A stretch of DNA of 42,980 nucleotides from an uncultured Rhodospirillales bacterium. Lineage in GTDB: Bacteria; Pseudomonadota; Alphaproteobacteria; Acetobacterales; Acetobacteraceae. Each line of letters begins with the position of its first letter. Within the stretch, counting starts at the first letter, position 1. Both the position numbers and the translations under genes were made by a program. The stretch covers positions 1 to 42,980 of the forward strand of contig CAIMWH010000134.1 in the NCBI GenBank assembly GCA_903845065.1, written 5' to 3'. The notes below the pieces were generated by a model, which was not told the origin of the DNA, did no database searches, and worked only from the letters and a program-made list of their open reading frames with translations. Shown piece after piece: positions 16,444 to 24,292 of this stretch.

Positions 16444-17930
16444 GGCGTCCAGGTCATGTCCATCAGGAAGAACGCCTCGTTCGGCGTCGGCTGCCACTTC
16501 ACCTCCTTGCGAGCGGCGAACATCATCACGTCCTGGTAGAGCGGCACGCCCTGCACGTCGTCATGGATGAGGGTGAGCGCCGTCTTGTAGGAGGCGAGGC
16601 GCGCGGCCTCGTCGAGCGTGTTGCGACCGGCCACGATGGCGGCATCGAGCGCCGGCAGGTTGGTCTTCGACCACTGGCTGGACGAATGGTAGAGCGGGAA
16701 CAGCACGCCATCGGCATCCTGGCAGCCGCAGGACCAGCGGAAGAAGCTGACATCGCCGGCCTCCTCCGGGCGGCCCTGGCGCAGGCGCAGATAGGTGCCG
16801 ATATCCACCATCTGGATCTGCGCATCGAGCCCGACATCGGCCAGCATCTGGTGGATCGCTTGCACCACGCGCTGATCGAAGGAGGGCGCGGTGGGGAAGG
16901 TGATCTTGGTGCCTGGCGCCACGCCGGCTTCCTTCAGCAGCGCCTTGGCCCTGGCCGGATCATACTTGAAGCCAGGCAGCCCTGCGATGTAGCCGAAATT
17001 GGCCGCCGGCATCATCTCGTCCACCGCCTTGCCGTAGCCCTTCAGCAGCGCCTCCACGATGAGGTCGCGATCGATCGCATAGGCCACCGCCTCGCGCACC
17101 TTGCGCTCCTTCATCGGCCCGGTCAGCCCGTTCAGCGCCAGCATCGCCACCCGCTCCACCGGCGTCCACAGCACGCGCAACTGCGCATCCCCCTTCAACG
17201 CATCGGCATCATCGGTCAGCAGGATGCGCGTGATGTCGGACCGGCCGGAGCGCAGATTGGCCAGCCGGGTGCTCTCGTCGGGCACCGGGCGGAACTCAAC
17301 CCGCGCGAACGGGGCGGCGCCGCGCCAGTAGCCCGGCTGGGCGGCGAGTTCGGTGCGCACGCCACGGGTGAAATTGGTCAGCTTGTAAGGCCCGCTGCCC
17401 ACCGGGGCGGCATTGAACGCCTCGTTGCCCACCTTCTCCACCACCGCCTTCGGCACCACCGAGAGCTTGGTCAACTGCGCCAGCAGCACCGGATACGGCA
17501 CCTTGGTGGTCAGCTTCACGCTGTCCGGCCCCACCACTTCGGCGCCGATGATGCTGTCGTACTGGCTCAACTGCGGGCTCTTGAACGCCGGATCGGTGAC
17601 GCGCTTGATGCTGAACACCACATCTTCCGGCGTCAGCTTGCTGCCGTCATGGAACACCACGTCGGTGCGCAGCTTGAGGATCACCACCGTGTCGGACTGG
17701 TAGGTCCAGGAGGTGGCGATCTGCGGGATGATCTTGCCCGTCGCGTCACGGGTGACAAGGTTGTCGAACACATTGCGGTAGACGAAATAGCTGTCCGGGT
17801 CCCACTGCACATGCGGATCGAGGGAGGCCGGGCTGCCCACGGTATCGACCACGAACAGGTCCCGGTTGGCGTGGGCGGGCTGGATGGTGAACAGCAACGC
17901 TGCTGCGGCAAGCGCGTGGCGGAGGGACAT
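16440..17930 (-). CDS. ABC transporter substrate-binding protein, family 5
   Basis: This 496-residue protein has a clear signal peptide (MSLRHALAAAALLFTIQ, cut near PAHA). Family-5 signatures are GSPASLDPHVQWD, VFHDGSKLTPEDVVFSIK and GSGPYKLTNF. The ATG at 17930 follows GAGGCG; a longer in-frame start at 18038 would hide the signal peptide. It should bind a peptide-like ligand in the periplasm. It is divergent from a second family-5 protein at 18072 and has no transporter subunits of its own nearby, so it may share the DppBC pair at 19570-21347 or feed another transporter. Confidence 0.93.
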   Translation of the reverse strand: MSLRHALAAAALLFTIQPAHANRDLFVVDTVGSPASLDPHVQWDPDSYFVYRNVFDNLVTRDATGKIIPQIATSWTYQSDTVVILKLRTDVVFHDGSKLTPEDVVFSIKRVTDPAFKSPQLSQYDSIIGAEVVGPDSVKLTTKVPYPVLLAQLTKLSVVPKAVVEKVGNEAFNAAPVGSGPYKLTNFTRGVRTELAAQPGYWRGAAPFARVEFRPVPDESTRLANLRSGRSDITRILLTDDADALKGDAQLRVLWTPVERVAMLALNGLTGPMKERKVREAVAYAIDRDLIVEALLKGYGKAVDEMMPAANFGYIAGLPGFKYDPARAKALLKEAGVAPGTKITFPTAPSFDQRVVQAIHQMLADVGLDAQIQMVDIGTYLRLRQGRPEEAGDVSFFRWSCGCQDADGVLFPLYHSSSQWSKTNLPALDAAIVAGRNTLDEAARLASYKTALTLIHDDVQGVPLYQDVMMFAARKEVKWQPTPNEAFFLMDMTWTP

Positions 17931-17948
17931 TGGGCGCCTCGAATGTGT

Positions 17949-18008
17949 GATGAAACGGGAGTGTGTCGCCCGTCCGCCGCCCGCGCAAGCAGGTTTCATC
18001 GCGCAAGC
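17949..18008. promoter_or_regulatory. Divergent intergenic region with dyad and direct repeats
   Basis: Between the two divergent binding-protein genes, GATGAAAC (17949-17956) is mirrored by GTTTCATC (17993-18000), and CGCGCAAGC occurs twice (17982-17990 and 18000-18008). This arrangement could be an operator serving both genes. A TTGACC at 18011-18016 is a possible -35 element with no convincing -10. Function is inferred only from symmetry and location. Confidence 0.35.
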
Positions 18009-18071
18009 TATTGACCCGAGGGCGCCACGCTGTTGCACTCCGCCCGATCACTTTTCCTGGAGGCCCATCGC

Positions 18072-19556
18072 ATGAACCGTTTCCTGGCAACCCTGCTCGC
18101 CAGTACCGTCGCCGGGGTCACCCTGCTCGCGGGAACGGCGCAGGCGGCGAAGGACAGCATCATCCTCGGCATGCCGCTCGAACCGCCGATGCTCGATCCC
18201 ACGGCCGGCGCCGCGGCGGCGATCAAGGAAGTCACCTACGCCAACATCTTCCAGGGCCTGACGCGCATCACCGACAAGGGCGAGGTCGCGCCGCAACTGG
18301 CGAAAAGCTGGACCATCAGCCCGGACAGCCTCACCTACACCTTCGCCCTGCAAACCGGGGTGAAGTTCCATGACGGCGCGCCGTTCGACTGCTCCGTGGT
18401 GCAGTTCACCTACGCCCGCGCGGTCGCCGCCGACAGCACCAATTCACAGAAGGGCTTCTTCGAGCCCATCGCTAGCACCGCCTGCCCCGACGCCGCCACC
18501 GCGGTGATCACCCTCAAGCGCCCCACCGGCTCGTTCCTCAACAACATGGGCTCGGGCGACGCGGTGATGATCTCGCCGGCGAGTGCCGCCAACAACAAGA
18601 CCAACCCAGTCGGCACCGGCCCCTTCGTCTTCAAGCGCTGGGTCAAGGGTGACCGCGTCGAGATTGAGCGCAACGCGAGCTACTGGGGCCCGGCGCCGAA
18701 AATCGCCACCGCCACCTTCCGCTTCATCTCCGACCCCTCGGCCGCCACGGCGGCCATCATGGCCGGGGACCTCGATGCCTTCCCGCTGTTCCCGGCGGCC
18801 GAATCGCTCGACCAGATCCGCAAGGACAAGCGCTTCGCCGTGGTGATCGGCTCCACCCAGGGCAAGACCATCATGTCGGTCAACAACGAGCGCCCGCCGT
18901 TCAGTGACGTGCGGGTGCGCCGCGCCCTGGCCCACGCCATCGACCGTGACGCCCTGATCAGCGCCCTGAACGGCTTCGGCAAGCCGATCGGCTCGCACTA
19001 CGTGCCGGGCAACCCGGGCTTCGTCGATCTCACCGGCGCCTATCCCTACAACCCGGCCAAGGCGCGCGCCCTGCTCGCCGAGGCGGGCGTGAAGCCCGGC
19101 ACCGAGATGACCATCAAGCTGCCGCCGCCGGTCTATGCGCGCCGTGGCGGCGAGGTGATCGCGGCCATGCTCGAGGAAATCGGCATCAAGGCCAAGCTGG
19201 TGCCGGTCGAATGGGCGCAATGGCTCGACGGGGTGTTCAAGCAGTCCGACTTCGACCTGACGATCATCGCCCATGTCGAACCGAACGACCTCGATATCTA
19301 TGCGCGCGACAAATACTACTTCAACTACAAGGACGCCGGGTATCGCGCCCTCTACCAGAAATGGGTCGAAACCACCGATCCCGCCGCGCGGATTGATCTG
19401 GTGCAGCAACTCCAGCGCAAGCTCTCCGAGGACGAGGCCAACGTGTTCCTCTTCAGCCTGGCCAAAACCGGCGTGTGGAACGCCAAGCTAACCGGGCTGT
19501 GGGAGAACCAGCCGATCTTCGCCAACGACCTCTCCGGCGTGGCCTGGACGGACTGA
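18072..19556 (+). CDS. ABC transporter substrate-binding protein, family 5 (first gene of dpp-type operon)
   Basis: The 494-residue product has a signal peptide (MNRFLATLLASTVAGVTLLAG, cut after TAQA). Core motifs are LEPPMLDPTAGAAA, VKFHDGAPFDCSVVQFTYAR, and GTGPFVFKRWVKGD. The ATG at 18072 is preceded by TGGAGG. It lies 13 bp before a DppB-type permease, so it is the cognate periplasmic receptor of that transporter. Peptides or similar amide compounds are likely ligands; family members also bind nickel chelates or glycosides. Confidence 0.94.
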   Translation: MNRFLATLLASTVAGVTLLAGTAQAAKDSIILGMPLEPPMLDPTAGAAAAIKEVTYANIFQGLTRITDKGEVAPQLAKSWTISPDSLTYTFALQTGVKFHDGAPFDCSVVQFTYARAVAADSTNSQKGFFEPIASTACPDAATAVITLKRPTGSFLNNMGSGDAVMISPASAANNKTNPVGTGPFVFKRWVKGDRVEIERNASYWGPAPKIATATFRFISDPSAATAAIMAGDLDAFPLFPAAESLDQIRKDKRFAVVIGSTQGKTIMSVNNERPPFSDVRVRRALAHAIDRDALISALNGFGKPIGSHYVPGNPGFVDLTGAYPYNPAKARALLAEAGVKPGTEMTIKLPPPVYARRGGEVIAAMLEEIGIKAKLVPVEWAQWLDGVFKQSDFDLTIIAHVEPNDLDIYARDKYYFNYKDAGYRALYQKWVETTDPAARIDLVQQLQRKLSEDEANVFLFSLAKTGVWNAKLTGLWENQPIFANDLSGVAWTD

Positions 19557-19569
19557 TCACGACCAGGCA

Positions 19570-20523
19570 ATGCGCGGTTTCCTGATCCGGCGGCTGGCGG
19601 GGTTGCTTCTCACCCTGCTGGCCGCCTCTCTCGTTGTGTTCCTGGTGCTCCAGGTGCTCCCCGGCGATCCGGCCACCCTGATGCTGGACACCTCGGCGCG
19701 CGAGGACACCCTGGCCGCCCTGCGCCACCAGCTCGGCCTCGATCAGCCCGCCTGGCTGCGTTATTTCCAGTGGATCGGCGGGCTGCTGCGCGGCGATTTC
19801 GGCGTGTCCTACACCTACTCGGTGCCGGTGGCCGAACTCATCGCCGAGCGCGCGGTGGTCAGCCTGCCCTTGGCGCTGATGTCGATCTGCCTGTCCACCG
19901 GCATCGCCATCCCGGTGGGCGTGCTGGCGGCGGCGAAACGTGGGCGGGCGGCCGATGCCACGGTGATGGGACTCGCCCAGTTCGGCGTGGCGCTGCCGAA
20001 TTTCTGGCTCGGCATCCTGCTCATCCTGGTGTTCGCGGTGGCCTACCCCATCCTTCCCGCCGGCGGTTTCGTCGGCTGGGAGAAGGGCGTGTGGCCGGCC
20101 CTGCGCTGCCTCATCCTGCCCGCCTTCGCCCTCGCCCTGCCGCAATCCGCCATCCTGGCGCGGGTGACGCGCTCGGCGGTGCTGGAGACCCTTGGGCAGG
20201 ACTATGTGCGCACCGCGCTCGCCAAGGGCCTCACCGGCATCGCCGCCCTGTGGCGCCACGCGGTGCCCAACGCGCTGATCCCGGTGGTCACCATCATCGG
20301 CCTGCAATTCTCCTTCCTCCTCGCCGGTACCGTCATCATCGAGAACGTGTTCGCCCTTCCCGGCCTCGGCCGCCTGGTCTTCCAGGCCATCGCCCAGCGT
20401 GACCTCATCGTGGTGCAGGACCTTGTGGTGCTGCTCGCCGGCTCGGTGATCACGGTGAACTTCCTGGTCGACATCGCCTATCTCGGCCTCGACCCGCGCA
20501 TCAGCCACGAAGGTGCGAAATGA
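19570..20523 (+). CDS. ABC transporter permease, DppB type
   Basis: This 317-residue inner-membrane protein has about six membrane helices and the BPD-transp-1 domain. The EAA loop that contacts the ATPase is seen in YVRTALAKGLTGIAALWRHA, with the ending FALPGLGRLVFQAIAQRD typical of DppB. The N-terminus LIRRLAGLLLTLLAAS is the usual first helix. It overlaps the DppC gene by ATGA, giving coupled translation. No ATPase gene follows, unlike most dpp operons. Confidence 0.94.
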   Translation: MRGFLIRRLAGLLLTLLAASLVVFLVLQVLPGDPATLMLDTSAREDTLAALRHQLGLDQPAWLRYFQWIGGLLRGDFGVSYTYSVPVAELIAERAVVSLPLALMSICLSTGIAIPVGVLAAAKRGRAADATVMGLAQFGVALPNFWLGILLILVFAVAYPILPAGGFVGWEKGVWPALRCLILPAFALALPQSAILARVTRSAVLETLGQDYVRTALAKGLTGIAALWRHAVPNALIPVVTIIGLQFSFLLAGTVIIENVFALPGLGRLVFQAIAQRDLIVVQDLVVLLAGSVITVNFLVDIAYLGLDPRISHEGAK

Positions 20524-21347
20524 GCCGCTTCCGGGCCAGCGGCAGCCTGCTCATCGGCGCCACCATCACTCTCATCATCCTGGCGATGGCGCTGGTCTCC
20601 CTGTTCTGGACGCCGTATCCGCCGACCAAGATCGACATCATCCACAAGCTCGCCACCCCGTCGGGCATCCACTGGCTCGGCACTGACCCCTTCGGGCGGG
20701 ATGTGTTCTCGATGATCATGGCCGGCGCCCGCTCCTCGCTCTCGGTGGCGCTGATCGCCGTGGTGGTGGGCGCCGGCATCGGCATCCCGCTCGGCGCCCT
20801 GGCCTCCTCCCTCGGCGGCTGGGTGGACAACTTGGTGATGCGCTTCACTGACCTCGCCTTCGCCTTCCCCGCGCTGCTGACGGCGGTGATGATCACCGCG
20901 CTCGCCGGCCCCGGCGCCGGCAACGCCATGCTGGCCATCGGCATCTTCAACATCCCGGTCTTCGCCCGCGTCACCCGCGGCGCCGCGATGGCGGTGCGCG
21001 AGTTGGACTTCGTGATGGCCGCCCGCGCCACCGGCCGCCGCGAAATCGGCATCATGCTGTTGCACGTGCTGCCCAACATCTCCGCTGTGCTGCTGGTGCA
21101 AATCACCATCCAGTTCGCGCTGGCCATCATCGCCGACGCCGGCCTCGCCTATGTCGGCCTCGGCACCCAGCCGCCGTTCCCAAGCTGGGGCCGCATGCTG
21201 AACGACGCGCAGACCTACATCTTCCGCGCCCCCCTCCTCGCCGTCTTCCCCGGCATCGCCATCACCTCGGCGGTGCTCGGCCTGAACCTCCTCGGCGACG
21301 GCCTGCGTGACCTGCTTGACCCCCGCCTGAACGCATCGCGCCGATGA
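20520..21347 (+). CDS. ABC transporter permease, DppC type
   Basis: This 275-residue permease partner has about six helices. The EAA loop is FVMAARATGRREIGIMLLHV, and the periplasmic HWLGTDPFGRDVFSMIMAGA segment is diagnostic of DppC. The C-terminal LGLNLLGDGLRDLLDPR is also conserved. Its ATG overlaps the dppB stop. Usual DppD/DppF ATPase genes are missing downstream; instead a strong hairpin and an amidase gene follow, so ATPases must be supplied from elsewhere in the genome. Confidence 0.94.
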   Translation: MSRFRASGSLLIGATITLIILAMALVSLFWTPYPPTKIDIIHKLATPSGIHWLGTDPFGRDVFSMIMAGARSSLSVALIAVVVGAGIGIPLGALASSLGGWVDNLVMRFTDLAFAFPALLTAVMITALAGPGAGNAMLAIGIFNIPVFARVTRGAAMAVRELDFVMAARATGRREIGIMLLHVLPNISAVLLVQITIQFALAIIADAGLAYVGLGTQPPFPSWGRMLNDAQTYIFRAPLLAVFPGIAITSAVLGLNLLGDGLRDLLDPRLNASRR

Positions 21348-21356
21348 AGGAAGGAT

Positions 21357-21421
21357 CACAACGAGACAGCGAGACCGCGAGAAGCAATGATTCCTTCTCG
21401 CCGTCTCGCTGTCTCGTTGTG
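21357..21421. repeat. 28-bp near-perfect inverted repeat (intra-operon hairpin)
   Basis: The left arm 21357-21384 and right arm 21394-21421 are complementary at 27 of 28 positions, with a 9-base loop. The arms are themselves built of short periodic units (GAGACAGC, GAGACCGC, GAGAAG). The element lies 9 bp after the dppC stop and 37 bp before the amidase ATG. There is no T run after the 3' arm, so it is better seen as an mRNA processing or stability element, or a dispersed repeat, than a classic terminator. Confidence 0.85.
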
Positions 21422-21458
21422 AATTCTACCCACGCTTCTCCACACAGGGTCCCCGCCC

Positions 21459-22841
21459 ATGACCGACCTCGCCGACCTCTCCGCCACTGACCTCCTCCAC
21501 GCCTTCCGCGGCAAGGCACTCTCCCCGGTCGAAGTCACCGAGGCGGTGCTCGCCCGCATCGCCGCGCGCGACACCGTGCTGAACGCCACCTGGGCGCTCG
21601 ATCCCGAAGGCGCCATGGCCGCCGCCCGCCAGTCCGAGGCGCGCTGGATGGTGGGTGCGCCGATGGGCGCGCTGGACGGCGTGCCGATCACCATCAAGGA
21701 AAACATCGCCACCAAGGGCGTGCCCATCCCCCTCGGCACCGCGGCGACCGACCTGCATCCCGCCGCCGCCGACGCGCCGCCCGCCGCCCGAGTGCGCGAG
21801 GCCGGCGCGGTGATTCTCGGCAAGACCACCATGCCGGACTACGGCATGCTCTCCTCCGGCCTGTCGAGCTTCCACAAGCTGGCGCGCAATCCGTGGAACC
21901 CCAACTGCAACCCCGGCGGCTCGTCCGCCGGCGCAGGAGCCGCCGCCGCCGCCGGCTACGGCCCGCTGCATCTCGGCACCGATATCGGCGGCTCCGTCCG
22001 CCTGCCCGCCGGCTGGTGCGGCATCGTCGGCCTCAAGCCCACCGCCGGGCGCATCCCCATCGACCCGCCCTATATCGGCCGCGTCGCCGGCCCGATGACC
22101 CGTAGCGTGGCCGACAATGCACTGCTCATGGAGGTGCTCTCCCAGCCCGACTGGCGCGACCACATGAGCCTCCCCCCCGCCGAGATCGCCTGGCGTGACC
22201 TCGACCGGGACCTGCGCGGCCTGCGCATCGGCCTGCTCCTGCACCCCGGCATCGGTGCCGCGCCCGAACCCGACGTCGCCGCCGCCATCACCGATGCCGC
22301 CCGCCGCTTCGAAGCCGCCGGCTGCATCGTCGAACCGCTCGACCCCTTCCTGACGCCCGAGATGATGGCCGGCCTCGACCAGTTCTGGCGCACCCGCTCC
22401 TGGTCGGACTTCCTCCTGCTGCCCGAGGCCCGCCGCGCCAAGGTGCTCCCCTTCATCCGCGCCTGGATCGAAACCGCCGACGGGCTGGACGGCGTCACCG
22501 TGCTGCGCGGCTTCAACCGCATCATCGAGATGAGTGCCGCCTGCGTCCACGCCACCCATCGCTTCGACTACGTGATTTCCCCCACCGCCCCGATGCCCGC
22601 CTACCAGGCCGACTGGCCCTGCCCAACCAATGACCCGGCCCGCCCGTTCGAGCACATCGGCTTCACCGTCGGCTTCAACATGTCCGGCCAGCCCGCCGTG
22701 TCGGTGAACGCGGATTACACCTCGGGCGGCCTGCCCATCGGCCTGCAAATCATCGGCCACCGCTTCGACGATATCGGCGTGCTGCGAATGGCCCGCGCCT
22801 GGGAGCAGCTTCGGCCGGCGCAGCGGGCGTGGCCCACCTGA
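21459..22841 (+). CDS. Amidase (amidase signature family)
   Basis: This 460-residue protein carries the amidase signature: the N-terminal lysine of the Ser-cisSer-Lys triad in VPITIKENIATKG, and the Gly/Ser-rich segment NPGGSSAGAGAAAAAGYG followed by GTDIGGSVRLPAG that holds both serines. Family members include GatA, aryl-acylamidases and peptide amidases. gatB/gatC are absent and the position behind a peptide-type transporter argues for a catabolic amidase. The ATG at 21459 has only a weak site (CAGGG). The gene may be co-transcribed with the transporter through the hairpin at 21357. Substrate unknown. Confidence 0.92.
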   Translation: MTDLADLSATDLLHAFRGKALSPVEVTEAVLARIAARDTVLNATWALDPEGAMAAARQSEARWMVGAPMGALDGVPITIKENIATKGVPIPLGTAATDLHPAAADAPPAARVREAGAVILGKTTMPDYGMLSSGLSSFHKLARNPWNPNCNPGGSSAGAGAAAAAGYGPLHLGTDIGGSVRLPAGWCGIVGLKPTAGRIPIDPPYIGRVAGPMTRSVADNALLMEVLSQPDWRDHMSLPPAEIAWRDLDRDLRGLRIGLLLHPGIGAAPEPDVAAAITDAARRFEAAGCIVEPLDPFLTPEMMAGLDQFWRTRSWSDFLLLPEARRAKVLPFIRAWIETADGLDGVTVLRGFNRIIEMSAACVHATHRFDYVISPTAPMPAYQADWPCPTNDPARPFEHIGFTVGFNMSGQPAVSVNADYTSGGLPIGLQIIGHRFDDIGVLRMARAWEQLRPAQRAWPT

Positions 22842-22892
22842 CCGGGCGGCCTTGCTTGCATCCCGCCCCGCCGCGTGGCACTGCCCGTGCGC

Positions 22893-24077
22893 ATGACCGA
22901 CCGCCCCCTCATCCGCCTCAATCCTGGCCAGGAACGCCGCCTCAAGGCCGGCCACCCCTGGGCCTTCAGCAACGAGATCCGCATGTCGCCGGACTATCGG
23001 GCGATGGAGAAGGGCCTCCCGGTGCGCCTCGAAAGTGCGGAAGGCTGGCGCCTCGGCACCTTCATGTTCAACGCCCACAGCCTCATCGCCGCCCGCCTGC
23101 TCGACCGCGACCCCGCCGCCGTGATCGACGCCGCCTGGGTCCGCAAACGCCTCGATGACGCCATCGCACTGCGCGCCCGCCTCGGCCTCGGCACCTTCCA
23201 CCGCCTGGTCCACGCCGAGGCCGATCGCCTCCCCGGCCTCATCGTCGATCGCTACGGCGACGTCGCCGTCATTCAGGCCAATACCGCCGGCATGGACCGC
23301 CTGCTGCCCGACATCACCGCCGGCCTGGTCGACGCCCTCGGCCTGCGCGCCGTGGTCGCCCGCAACGACAGCGGCGCCCGCGCCCAGGAGGGCCTGGCGC
23401 CCGACGTATCCCTGCTCCACGGCATCGACGCCGCCGTGCTGGTGGAGGAGGGCGGCGTGCGCTTCCCGATAGACCCGATGTCAGGCCAGAAAACCGGCTG
23501 GTTTTTTGACCAACGCCCCAACCGGGACCGCGTGGCCGCCCTCGCCCGCGGTGCCAAAGTGCTCGACGTATTCTGCCACGTCGGCGCCTTCGGCCTGCGC
23601 TGTGCCGCCGCCGGCGCCGCCGAGGTCACGCTCGTCGACAGCAGCGCCCCCGCCCTCACCCACGCCATGGAAGGCGCCGCCCTCAACGGCTTCGCCTCCC
23701 GCGTATCCACCCGCCGGGGCGATGCGTTCGACGTGATGGGAGACCTGGCCGCCGAGGGCGCGAAATTCGACATCGTGGTGGTCGACCCGCCCGCCTTCGC
23801 CAAATCCAAGAAGGACCATGACGCCGGCCTGCGCGCCTATGGCCGCATGGCGCGCCTCGCCGCCCCCCTGGTCGCCCCCGGCGGCTTCCTGTTCGCCGCC
23901 TCGTGCAGCCACCACGCGCCCCTGCTCGAATTCGCCGCGGTCATCGCTGAAGGCATCACCCGCGCCCGCCGCGAAGGCCGCATCCTGCTCACCGGCGGCG
24001 CCGGGCCGGATCATCCCGTCCATCCGCTGCTGCCCGAGAGCGCGTATCTGAAGGGGCAGCTTATCCAGTTGATTTGA
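22893..24077 (+). CDS. rlmI: 23S rRNA (cytosine-5) methyltransferase, RlmI-like
   Basis: The 394-residue product has an N-terminal PUA domain (RLNPGQERRLKAGHPWAFSNEI), a middle RlmI-specific region (LVHAEADRLPGLIVDRYG) and a Rossmann SAM-binding domain (VLDVFCHVGAFGLRCAAAGA). The catalytic-site motif is VVVDPPAFAKSKKD. E. coli RlmI makes m5C1962 in 23S rRNA. The ATG at 22893 is preferred; a GTG six codons earlier is possible and neither has a good ribosome site. It begins 51 bp after the amidase stop. The ortholog assignment is likely but a close paralog cannot be excluded. Confidence 0.88.
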   Translation: MTDRPLIRLNPGQERRLKAGHPWAFSNEIRMSPDYRAMEKGLPVRLESAEGWRLGTFMFNAHSLIAARLLDRDPAAVIDAAWVRKRLDDAIALRARLGLGTFHRLVHAEADRLPGLIVDRYGDVAVIQANTAGMDRLLPDITAGLVDALGLRAVVARNDSGARAQEGLAPDVSLLHGIDAAVLVEEGGVRFPIDPMSGQKTGWFFDQRPNRDRVAALARGAKVLDVFCHVGAFGLRCAAAGAAEVTLVDSSAPALTHAMEGAALNGFASRVSTRRGDAFDVMGDLAAEGAKFDIVVVDPPAFAKSKKDHDAGLRAYGRMARLAAPLVAPGGFLFAASCSHHAPLLEFAAVIAEGITRARREGRILLTGGAGPDHPVHPLLPESAYLKGQLIQLI

Positions 24078-24115
24078 CGAGGGCGTAGGATTTCGGAGGG
24101 CAGGGAAGGGGGAGC

Positions 24116-24238
24116 AAGCGGTTCTTTTTTGAGAAAAAGAACCAAAAAACTTTTCCACGACGGCTTCGCCCCTCCCACGGGAGAGCGGCGAAGCCATCGG
24201 ACAAAAAGTTTTTGCTTCTTTTTCAAAAAGAAGCGCTT
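24116..24238. repeat. Nested-hairpin repeat, family A, copy 2
   Basis: This 123-bp element has the same layout as copy 1 at 10539: an A/T hairpin at 24121-24142, a central stem pairing 24158-24170 with 24187-24199 (12 of 13), AAAAAACTT/AAGTTTTT arms, and a closing A/T hairpin ending GAAGCGCTT. It separates rlmI from the Hint gene, both on the plus strand. An open frame runs through it into the Hint gene, which would tempt a false N-terminal extension. Confidence 0.85.
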
Positions 24239-24292
24239 CCTTCCCCCCGAAATAAACCCCCCAGTCACCTTCGCCGCCCAAACTCCCCCATC

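Noticed and set aside
18010-18040. A sigma-70 promoter (TTGACC) before the binding protein at 18072.
   Set aside because: No acceptable -10 box at 16-18 bp, so it was noted only as possible.
24212-24292. N-terminal extension of the Hint protein by 27 residues.
   Set aside because: The extension is encoded by repeat family A, and the ATG at 24293 starts the first beta-repeat directly.
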